A DNA stretch of 64,000 nt from Salipiger aestuarii (GTDB lineage: Bacteria; Pseudomonadota; Alphaproteobacteria; Rhodobacterales; Rhodobacteraceae): positions 28,645 to 92,644 of the forward strand of contig NZ_QLMG01000014.1 of NCBI RefSeq assembly GCF_003259905.1, read 5' to 3'. Positions 50,049-57,009 of this stretch are shown here, one piece after another. Under the pieces are notes generated by a model that saw nothing but the letters and a program-made list of their open reading frames with translations, was not told the origin of the DNA and made no database searches. Numbering within the stretch: the stretch's first letter is position 1; each line of letters begins with the position of its first letter. Both the position numbers and the translations under genes were made by a program.

Positions 50049-51254
50049 TTATTCGGCGGGGCGCATGGCCATGATTTCTTCGTCGGTGGGCATGTAGGGG
50101 GCCGGGTCCTTGTATTCCCAGTCGACCATCACGCCTTTGCCATCCTCAACCGCGGTGGTGCCGACCCAGGCGCCCAGCGTCGACTGGTTGTCGATGGCGC
50201 GGTAGGTCAGGTCTCCGATGGGGGTATTGTTGACGGTGAGGTCTTCGAACGCGGTGACGAGGCTTTCGGTATCGGTGGCGCCGGCCCTTGCGATGCCCGC
50301 GGCGACGGATTGCGCCGTCATGTAGCCCACGAGGCTGCCGATTTTCGGGGTTTCGCCGGTGGCATCCATGTAGGCATCGACAAAGGTCTTGCCGGGGGTG
50401 CCGTCTTCGAAGCCGTACCAGGGAAAGCCGGTGACGAACCAGCCTTCAGGGGCCTCGTCGCCCAGCGGATCAAGGTATTCCGGTTCGCCTGTCAGCAGGC
50501 CGTAGACAGAGCGGCCGTCGAACAGGCCGCGGTCGCCGCCCTCGCGCACCAGCTTGGCAAGGTCGGATCCGAAGGTGACGTTGTAGATGGCGTCGGGCTT
50601 GGCGCGCTCGATCGCCTGCACCTCGGCGCCGGCGTCGATGTTGAACAGGGCGGGCCATTGTTCGGCAACGAATTCGACATCTGGTTTCAACCGTTGCAGG
50701 TTTTCCTTGAACGCATTCACCGCGTCCTGCCCGTAGGCGTAGTTGGGCGCGATAGTGGCATAGGTTATGGCGTCGGACTTGGCGGCCTCTTCGGCGAGCA
50801 TGGCGGCCTGGACCCAGGTCGAGGCGCGCAGGCGGAAGGTGTAGGGGTTGCCCGAGTTCCACACCAGGCTGTCGGCCAGCGGTTCGGCGGCAAGGTAGAG
50901 GTATTCCTTTTCGGCGGCAAAGGACGACAGCGCCAGCCCGACGTGGGACAGGATGGAGCCGGTCAGCATCACCGTGCCTTCGCGGGTCATCAGTTCTTCG
51001 GCGATCTTGACCGCTTCGGCGGGATCGCCCTGATCGTCGCGATAGACGAATTCCAGCGGTTTGCCGAGCACGCCGCCGGCTTCGTTGATCTCGGACAGCG
51101 CCAGTTCGATGCCCTTTTTGTAGGGTTCGGCGAAGGCGGCCATACGCTTGTAGTGGTTGATCTCGCCGACCTTGATGGTGTCCTGGGCCATGGCGGCGGG
51201 GGCGGTTGCGGCTGCGGCGATCAGGCCCAGCACGGTGCGTCTGATGAGGTTCAT
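50049..51254 (-). CDS. Periplasmic substrate-binding protein, LivK type
   Basis: A 401-residue type I periplasmic binding protein. Signal peptide MNLIRRTVLGLIAAAATAPAAMA/QD, then IKVGEINHYKRMAAFAEPYKKGIELALSEINEAGG shortened here to its family pattern (GxxxALxEIN..GGVLGKPLE..YRDDQGDP). It has the ABC HAAT-family length. A FTEP-like ligand loop differs from true LivK, which points to a non-leucine ligand such as an amide or aromatic/N-heterocyclic acid; this is inference from the neighbours. It lies 58 bp downstream of the Rieske gene. Confidence 0.92.
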   Translation of the reverse strand: MNLIRRTVLGLIAAAATAPAAMAQDTIKVGEINHYKRMAAFAEPYKKGIELALSEINEAGGVLGKPLEFVYRDDQGDPAEAVKIAEELMTREGTVMLTGSILSHVGLALSSFAAEKEYLYLAAEPLADSLVWNSGNPYTFRLRASTWVQAAMLAEEAAKSDAITYATIAPNYAYGQDAVNAFKENLQRLKPDVEFVAEQWPALFNIDAGAEVQAIERAKPDAIYNVTFGSDLAKLVREGGDRGLFDGRSVYGLLTGEPEYLDPLGDEAPEGWFVTGFPWYGFEDGTPGKTFVDAYMDATGETPKIGSLVGYMTAQSVAAGIARAGATDTESLVTAFEDLTVNNTPIGDLTYRAIDNQSTLGAWVGTTAVEDGKGVMVDWEYKDPAPYMPTDEEIMAMRPAE

Positions 51255-51311
51255 GCGGTTTCTCTCTGTTGGTTGGGCGCGGTGGCCGTTGGTGCCGGTC
51301 TTTTTTGCCGG

Positions 51312-52382
51312 TTAATCGTGGTAAATAATAGCCATGGAGGGATCGGAGGCGATATCTTCGGTCCTCTCCAGTTCCAGAAGATCGTTGATGCGCTTGCGAT
51401 AGACAAGCGGCCCTCTGTCGATGGCGATGCGCAGGGGGCGGCGTTTCTGGGGGCGCAATTCTTCGGACTGCACCGCTTCGAGGATGGCTTTGTCTTCGGC
51501 GAATGCGGTGCGGAACATGGCGTCCATGCGGGTTGCGGCCTCGGGGTCGTCGATGGCGGCGTTGCGGATGTGCATCCAGCGGTCGATGGTGTGGGTTTCG
51601 GTCACGGGGGTCATGAAATGCAGAGCGAAGATGCGCACGCCGTCGCCGCGGTCTTCTTCGCGGCATTGCCTTTCGGTCTCGATGGAGCCAAAGTCGATGA
51701 CGGCGGTGCAGGGGGTATAAAGGTAGTAGTAATGCCAGCGGTCCACATTGCCGGTGAACCCGCCAAACGCCTTGAAAAACCCGATGGGTTCGCCGTCGCG
51801 GATCCAGCGCCAGGCGACGATGGCCTCGCCCTCGGTCTGCACATGCACGGGCACGTTTTCCGACGCGGCGTTGCCCAGCGTGGTGGGGTGCACAAAGCTG
51901 ACATGCGCCGGGTCAACGAGATTTTCCGCGACATTGAGGTAATGGGATTCAAGGTGCAGTGCGTCGCCGTGGTGCACCGCCCAGTTCGGATCGGAAAATT
52001 CGGGCATGTCGAAGACCGTTTCAGGGTCGGCCCTGGTCGGGTCGCCCATCCAGATCCAGACGATGCCGTGGTTTTCGACGATGGGGAAGGCGTCGACGCG
52101 GGCGGATTTGGGCAGGTTGGCCTGCCCCGGAACGCGCACGCAGGCGCCCGAGCAATCGAAGGTCAGCCCGTGGTAACCGCATTGCACCGTGTCGCCGACG
52201 CGCTTGCCTCTGGACAGCGGCAACAGGCGGTGCGGGCAGCGGTCCTCCAGCGCCGCGACCGTGCCATCGGTTTTGCGGAACATCACGACGTGATCGCCAA
52301 GGATGGTGAAGCGGCGCAGCTCGTCGTCGATTTCTGTCGACCAGGCGGCGACATACCAAGCGTTTCTTACGAATTGCGTCAT
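51312..52382 (-). CDS. Rieske non-heme iron oxygenase, alpha subunit (VanA-like)
   Basis: A 356-residue oxygenase. The Rieske [2Fe-2S] ligands are C49-x-H51 (DRCPHR) and C68-x2-H71 (QCGYHG). The mononuclear iron site is visible in LNVAENLVDPAHVSFVHP (D-x2-H-x4-H). Size and layout match the vanillate O-demethylase/phthalate-type group, acting as O- or N-dealkylase or hydroxylase. It needs a reductase; none is encoded in the window, so a reductase elsewhere must serve it. It lies 18 bp after the second AA_synth gene in the operon. Confidence 0.94.
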   Translation of the reverse strand: MTQFVRNAWYVAAWSTEIDDELRRFTILGDHVVMFRKTDGTVAALEDRCPHRLLPLSRGKRVGDTVQCGYHGLTFDCSGACVRVPGQANLPKSARVDAFPIVENHGIVWIWMGDPTRADPETVFDMPEFSDPNWAVHHGDALHLESHYLNVAENLVDPAHVSFVHPTTLGNAASENVPVHVQTEGEAIVAWRWIRDGEPIGFFKAFGGFTGNVDRWHYYYLYTPCTAVIDFGSIETERQCREEDRGDGVRIFALHFMTPVTETHTIDRWMHIRNAAIDDPEAATRMDAMFRTAFAEDKAILEAVQSEELRPQKRRPLRIAIDRGPLVYRKRINDLLELERTEDIASDPSMAIIYHD

Positions 52383-52399
52383 GCGTGCGTCTCCTTGGG

Positions 52400-52972
52400 T
52401 TAGCGCAGACCGTCCGTGCCGGTGATCCCGTCAGTGGTCAGCCCGCCGACCCTTGGCAGCGGGCGGCCGTGCTGTTGCAGCGCCACCGCGACAAGGATCT
52501 CATCCGGGCGGGGGGCATCGTTGAGCCGCAGGCACATGGCGTCGAAATGGCTGCGCACATAGGCGGCATCCTTGTGGCCAAGCGGCACGCCGAGGGTTTC
52601 GCCGGCGCGCCCGATGGCCTTGGCCGAGGGCACCAGCGCGCGGCCTCCTCCGATCACCGCGCGCAGCGGCGCGCCGAGTTTCGGGTGCAACAGGGCGGCG
52701 GCGTGTTCCAGCTCGCCGTTTTCCCCCACCAGCGCGGCCTTGCCGTAGCCCTCGACGGGGGCACCGCCAAGCGCGGCAAGCGCTTCCTGGCCAAGCCGCG
52801 CGCCAAGCGCCTCGCCCATGTCGATCAGGTCCGACAGGTCATCGACGTAGCGCCCGGCAAAGGGGTTGGCGATCACCGCCGCGGCCAGCGCCCGCCGCGT
52901 GGGCGGCGAAACGGCGCGGCCCATCTCGGTGCGGACCTCTTCGGTCAGGGTGACGAGCTTGCGCAGCTTCAA
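52400..52972 (-). CDS. AA_synth (DUF1185) family protein, second paralogue
   Basis: A 190-residue protein of the family annotated as amino acid synthesis (PF06684). Shared segments with its upstream neighbour: NPFAGRYVDDLSDL, PVEGYGKAALVGENGELEHAAALLHPK, and AAYVRSHFDAMCLRLNDAPRPDEILV. The biochemical activity of this family is not established as far as I know. Its start overlaps the stop of the first paralogue by 4 bp, indicating coupled synthesis and perhaps a heteromer. Confidence 0.88.
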   Translation of the reverse strand: MKLRKLVTLTEEVRTEMGRAVSPPTRRALAAAVIANPFAGRYVDDLSDLIDMGEALGARLGQEALAALGGAPVEGYGKAALVGENGELEHAAALLHPKLGAPLRAVIGGGRALVPSAKAIGRAGETLGVPLGHKDAAYVRSHFDAMCLRLNDAPRPDEILVAVALQQHGRPLPRVGGLTTDGITGTDGLR

Positions 52973-53553
52973 CGGAGCCCGTCCTCGCCCTTGATCGCGT
53001 CCCTGGTCAGCCCGCCGACGCGCGCGTGGATGCGCCCTCCGGTGGTCATGACCAGCACCAGCAGGATCTCATTGGGGCGGGGAGCGTCGGGGATGCCGAC
53101 CTCGATGGCGTCATAATGGGTGCGCACATAGGATGCGTTGGTGTGCGTCACCGGAATGTCGATCCGGGTCCCCGCCGCGCCGACCTTTTTGGTCGAGGGC
53201 ACGATGGCGAGGCTTTTCCGGATGCTGTCGCGCATGGCGTAGCCGCCGGGAACGTGCCACAGCGCGCCATGCTCGATCTCGCCGTTCACGCCGGTGACGG
53301 CGCCTTTGCCGTAGCCTTCGACGATGTCGGCGTCGCCGCCGAGTGCGTCGATGCACATCCGCGCCATTTCGGCAGCTAGCGGTTCGAGGTCTTTCATGAA
53401 GGGCAGGATATTCTCGACATATTGCCCGGCGTAGGGGTTTTCGATCACCGCCATGGCCGCGGCGCGCCTTGCCGGGGTTTCCGGGGCGGGGCCGCCCTCG
53501 TGAAAGATGGTTTCGACCTGCACGAGGGTTTTGCGAACCTTGACCTCAGGCAT
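52969..53553 (-). CDS. AA_synth (DUF1185) family protein, first paralogue
   Basis: A 194-residue member of PF06684. It shares VEGYGKGAVTGVNGEIEHG, NASYVRTHYDAIEVGIPDAPRPNEIL (given here in two halves: NASYVRTHYDAIE and VGIPDAPRPNEIL) and NPYAGQYVENILPF with the second paralogue. The conserved His/Glu/Asp residues (GEIEHGA, HYDAIE) could bind metal or substrate. It overlaps the UPF0280 gene end by 8 bp. Role in the catabolic operon is unknown. Confidence 0.88.
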   Translation of the reverse strand: MPEVKVRKTLVQVETIFHEGGPAPETPARRAAAMAVIENPYAGQYVENILPFMKDLEPLAAEMARMCIDALGGDADIVEGYGKGAVTGVNGEIEHGALWHVPGGYAMRDSIRKSLAIVPSTKKVGAAGTRIDIPVTHTNASYVRTHYDAIEVGIPDAPRPNEILLVLVMTTGGRIHARVGGLTRDAIKGEDGLR

Positions 53554-54409
53554 TCTGGAGTTCCTTCGTTTCGATATGTTGCCCGAGGGCGATACGGGTG
53601 CCGGCCAGCGCGACGCAGGCGGCGCGGATCAGCCCGCGCGAGATGTAATCCTGCGCCAGGGCGCGCGCGGCGACAAGCGCGGCGGCGATCTCCGGCGGCG
53701 CCAGCGGGCCGACATCGGTGGTGACAGGGCGCGGGCCAAGATCGCTGTCGGGGGACAGGGTGTTCGCCGGAGCGCGCATGATCGCGGGATGGCCGGGCAG
53801 GTCGACCGCATTGGCGATCAGCGTGGCGGCCACATCGGCCAGAGCCGCGTCGCGGGCCAGCACGGTGACCGCGTCGGCGATGCCCATCGAATGGGACCGC
53901 CCGCGCCAGCCGCTGGTGGCGACGCCGCCGATGCCATCCCGCGGGCCGATCAGCGCCCGCGCGCCGGGGGCGCGGGTTTCCGGAACGTCGCAGATTGCCA
54001 GGCGCAATGGCGCGCTCCGGGTATAAAGCGCGATGTCGCCGCCGTTGTTGACATGGGCGCGGGTCAGGGCGTGACCGGGCACCAGCATCTCGGCCAGAAG
54101 GTGATCCGAAACCGCGCCCGCCACCGCCGCCATGGGTGTCGCAAAAGCCGGGGCAAACCGCGCCGCCGCCCGGTGCATCCGCTGCGCCACGGGTCCTGTG
54201 GGGGCAAGGCCGTCGGCCTGCCGCAGCCGGGGCAGTTCGGCGCACAGGCCGGTCAGGAGGGGGGCAAAGCCGTCGCGGGCGCGCCCCAGCGCCCGCGCCA
54301 CCGCGCGCGCAGGGCCGTCGGCCGTGACGATCACGTCAATCGGGCCGTGGGTCAGGCGCATCCGACCATCGCGGGCCATCTGCATCCGGGGGGCTTCGGT
54401 CCAGCTCAT
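53546..54409 (-). CDS. UPF0280 family protein (ApbE-like fold)
   Basis: A 287-residue protein of the UPF0280 family, related in fold to the flavin transferase ApbE. Signature segments: RMRLTHGPIDVIVTADGP, AGAVSDHLLAEML, HVNNGGDIALY, GGVATSGWRGRSHSMGIADAVTVLA. The S/T-x-G..H..GIADAVTV region matches the ApbE active-site area. ApbE attaches FMN to a Thr of partner proteins; whether UPF0280 does so is not known to me. The start (54409) overlaps the reductase gene stop (ATGA), making a joint function likely. Confidence 0.9.
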   Translation of the reverse strand: MSWTEAPRMQMARDGRMRLTHGPIDVIVTADGPARAVARALGRARDGFAPLLTGLCAELPRLRQADGLAPTGPVAQRMHRAAARFAPAFATPMAAVAGAVSDHLLAEMLVPGHALTRAHVNNGGDIALYTRSAPLRLAICDVPETRAPGARALIGPRDGIGGVATSGWRGRSHSMGIADAVTVLARDAALADVAATLIANAVDLPGHPAIMRAPANTLSPDSDLGPRPVTTDVGPLAPPEIAAALVAARALAQDYISRGLIRAACVALAGTRIALGQHIETKELQNA

Positions 54410-55908
54410 GCGGCGCCGTTGTCCAGGGGCCAGGGCGCGCCGGCCTTGCGGTTTTCGGTGCGCCGCCCGGACAGACGGTGGTCCGATTGCCGCCCCGTCC
54501 GGCCCTGCAGCGCCTCCTGCAGCGGCGTGACGTAATCCATATGACCCCCAAGCGCCCGGTAATCCGCGCGCGTCATGGTGAATTCGACGGGTGCGACCAG
54601 CGCCGGGGTCGGCACATAGCCAAAGGCGTTTTTCGGCATCTGCGTCACGTCGGCCATGAAGGTGATGCCTCCGCCCGGCCAGATCATCACCGGCGCCCCG
54701 CCGCAGGTCACGCGGGTGAGACGCGACTGCACCGATCGGGTAAGGCTGACCGGGTTTTCGGTGACCCCCGAGCGCAGCGAACCGCCCGCCCCCGCCATGA
54801 ACAGCACCGAGGCCAGCGAAGGTTCGCAGTTTTCCTCGATCCGCGCGACCGAGGATTTCAGCCGGTCGGGCATGTCCATCGGCGCGGGGATCAGATCTTT
54901 GTCCAGTTCGAAATAGGCGGCGTGTTCGCCGGTGGTCGATACCATCAGCAGCGACATCCCCGCCCAGGCCTGTGGCTTGAACGTATCGAGTATATCCAGA
55001 GGGTTGGTCAGATTCGTGCCGCCCCAGCCGGTGCCCGGCCCGGCCACCTGAAAATAGCGCCCCGGCGTGGACCGGCGGCCCTTGACCTTTATGCCGGTGG
55101 CGGGCCAGCCGATAACCTTGCCCGCCTGATGTTCGGACATGACGCCGGTGATGTGATCGTCGACCACGACGACCTCGTCCACGAGCCCCTGCCACTGCGC
55201 AGCGAACATGCCCACGGTGGCGGACCCGCAGCCGACGCGCATGCGCTGTTCGCGGCGGCCGTTCACCACCGGCGCCTGTCCGGCGGCGATCTGCACGTCG
55301 GCGCCGCCGTCGATGCTCAGCGCGACCTCTTGCCCGTTGCACAGGGCCAACAGGGCGGCGCAGGTGGCGCGGCCTTCTTTCTTGGACCCGCCGGTCAGGT
55401 GGCTGACCCCGCCCAGCGACAGCATCTGGCTGCCGTATTCCGACGTGGTGACATGGCCGACGATCTCGCCGTCCGCGCGCACCCAGGCGCATTCGGACCC
55501 GAGATGGCGGTCGGTGTCGATCTTTACCTTGGCACCGCAATAGGAAAAGATGCCTTCGGTCACGACGGTTATCATGTCGGTGTCTGCCATGGTCGAGGCA
55601 ACGATGAAGGGTGCAGGCTTGTAGTCGGGATAGGTGGTGCCGGACCCGATAGCGGTGACGAAGCTGTCGTCGCCCGAAACGATGTCGCCGTCCCATTCGC
55701 GGTCGAGAAACGGCACGACGGGGGTGTCGGAATTGGACAGGATGGTCAGCGGATCGAGCCGGACCAGATCGCCGCCCTCATTGGCGTAGCGGTCGCAGGC
55801 GCCGGCGCGACCTTCTGCGATAATGCACATGACGGGGCAGGCGTCGCAGCGGATCTTTTCGGGCTTGGCCGCGCGCTCGCGACTTGGGGAAGGGGTGTCT
55901 GCCGTCAC
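54406..55908 (-). CDS. 6-hydroxynicotinate reductase-like iron-sulfur protein
   Basis: A 500-residue protein annotated in relatives as 6-hydroxynicotinate reductase. The N-terminus carries IRCDACPVMCIIAEGRAGACDRY: cysteines C21, C24, C28 and C38, likely a [4Fe-4S] cluster. The enzyme in Eubacterium barkeri reduces 6-hydroxynicotinate to the tetrahydro-6-oxo acid with ferredoxin. Distribution of this family in aerobic alphaproteobacteria is wider than nicotinate use, so the substrate may differ. First gene of the minus-strand operon, divergent from the hydroxylase genes. Confidence 0.85.
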   Translation of the reverse strand: MTADTPSPSRERAAKPEKIRCDACPVMCIIAEGRAGACDRYANEGGDLVRLDPLTILSNSDTPVVPFLDREWDGDIVSGDDSFVTAIGSGTTYPDYKPAPFIVASTMADTDMITVVTEGIFSYCGAKVKIDTDRHLGSECAWVRADGEIVGHVTTSEYGSQMLSLGGVSHLTGGSKKEGRATCAALLALCNGQEVALSIDGGADVQIAAGQAPVVNGRREQRMRVGCGSATVGMFAAQWQGLVDEVVVVDDHITGVMSEHQAGKVIGWPATGIKVKGRRSTPGRYFQVAGPGTGWGGTNLTNPLDILDTFKPQAWAGMSLLMVSTTGEHAAYFELDKDLIPAPMDMPDRLKSSVARIEENCEPSLASVLFMAGAGGSLRSGVTENPVSLTRSVQSRLTRVTCGGAPVMIWPGGGITFMADVTQMPKNAFGYVPTPALVAPVEFTMTRADYRALGGHMDYVTPLQEALQGRTGRQSDHRLSGRRTENRKAGAPWPLDNGAA

Positions 55909-55960
55909 GTCGCGGGCTCCGGTCCTTGGCTGCCGGAAGGGGGCTGCCGGTTTCGCAATT

Positions 55961-55976
55961 CGTTTGTATACGAACG
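55961..55976. promoter_or_regulatory. Palindromic operator 1 (GntR/FadR-like)
   Basis: CGTTTGTATACGAACG: arms CGTT(T) and (G)AACG around GTATAC, 53 bp upstream of the reductase ATG. The TTGTATAC-type core is common for FCD-class GntR regulators. No such regulator is encoded in the window. Confidence 0.65.
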
Positions 55977-56132
55977 CATGGCGCAGGAGGCTCTGTCAAG
56001 CGCCCCGTCGGGTCTTGCGGGGGCTGTGGTGGCGTGTGACGCGATTTTCAGCAAAATCGCGAGGGCGAGCCGCAATGGCCTTGCAACGGCATTGACAGAT
56101 TTTGCGTCCTGCTCCTAACGTGCTTCAGTTTT

Positions 56133-56148
56133 TGTTTGCATACGAATG
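56133..56148. promoter_or_regulatory. Palindromic operator 2 (GntR/FadR-like)
   Basis: TGTTTGCATACGAATG matches operator 1 at 13 of 16 positions, 36 bp upstream of the FAD-subunit ATG. A factor binding both could switch the two divergent operons together. Confidence 0.6.
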
Positions 56149-56184
56149 ATACCGTATGGTCTGACCGTCGCTGGAGTAGCCATC

Positions 56185-57009
56185 ATGACCCTTCACAGAC
56201 CCGACAGGCTGGCCGATGCGCTGGCGCTTCTTGCGGGCGATGCCGTGGCGCTTGGGGGCGGGACGGACCTGTACCCCGGCTTGCGCGACGCCGCGCCGCC
56301 GCCGCACATGGTCGACCTGACGCGAATCGCGGGGCTGAGGGGCATCCGCCGGGACGGCACCGGCTGGCGCATCGGCGGCGCGACCACCTGGACCCAGGTT
56401 CTGAAGGCGGATCTGCCGCCGCTGTTCGACGGGCTCAGGGGGGCCGCGCGCGAGGTCGGGTCGGTGCAGATCCAGAACGCGGGCACCGTGGCGGGGAACC
56501 TGTGCAACGCCTCGCCGGCGGCGGATGGCATGCCCGCCCTGCTGGCGCTGGATGCGACGGTCGAACTGGCGTCGGACGCGGGCACGCGGCGCGTGGCGCT
56601 GGCGGATTTCGTGCATGGGCCACGGCTGACCGCGTTGGCGCGCGGCGAGATTCTGACCGCGATCCACATCCCGGACGCCGCCGGACGGGGCGCGTTTCTC
56701 AAGCTGGGGGCGCGGCGCTATCTGGTGATTTCGATTGCGATGGTCGCCGCGGTGGTCGCGACGCAGGCGGGCCGGATCGTTCGGGCGCGCGTTGCGGTGG
56801 GGGCCTGTTCGCCGGTGGCGCGCCGGCTGGCCGGGCTGGAAACGGCGCTTGCGGGGGCGACGGCGGACGAGGTGTCCGCCATTGTCTCTGCCTGCGCATT
56901 CACCGAACTTTCGCCCATTGATGACGTGCGCGCCAGCGCGGATTACCGATCCGAGGCAGTGAAGGCGCTGGTCGTCCGCGCCGTCTCCGCCACGATGGAG
57001 GCCAAGTGA
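56185..57009 (+). CDS. Xanthine-dehydrogenase-type FAD-binding subunit (CoxM-like)
   Basis: A 274-residue FAD subunit. The two flavin-binding motifs are VALGGGTDLYP (near residue 26) and NAGTVAGNLCNASPAADGMPALLAL (near residue 100), the pattern of CoxM/XDH subunit M. It passes electrons from the FeS/Mo subunit to an acceptor. Start at 56185 because GGAG precedes it; an ATG at 56146 would fall into operator 2. Its TGA overlaps the next gene's ATG (TGATG). Confidence 0.93.
   Translation: MTLHRPDRLADALALLAGDAVALGGGTDLYPGLRDAAPPPHMVDLTRIAGLRGIRRDGTGWRIGGATTWTQVLKADLPPLFDGLRGAAREVGSVQIQNAGTVAGNLCNASPAADGMPALLALDATVELASDAGTRRVALADFVHGPRLTALARGEILTAIHIPDAAGRGAFLKLGARRYLVISIAMVAAVVATQAGRIVRARVAVGACSPVARRLAGLETALAGATADEVSAIVSACAFTELSPIDDVRASADYRSEAVKALVVRAVSATMEAK

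Larger units (their letters stand above)
55909..56184. promoter_or_regulatory. Divergent promoter region of the catabolic regulon
   Basis: 276 bp between the reductase start (minus) and the hydroxylase FAD-subunit start (plus). It holds two near-identical 16-bp palindromic sites, each 36-53 bp from one of the two start codons. No ORF of its own. Confidence 0.8.

Noticed and set aside
48354..52403. A 1349-codon plus-strand frame across the liv operon
   Set aside because: It is antisense to four well-supported genes (livHM, livK, Rieske oxygenase and part of livG's flank), is rich in Arg/His/Gly as expected from GC-rich antisense, and has no domain.
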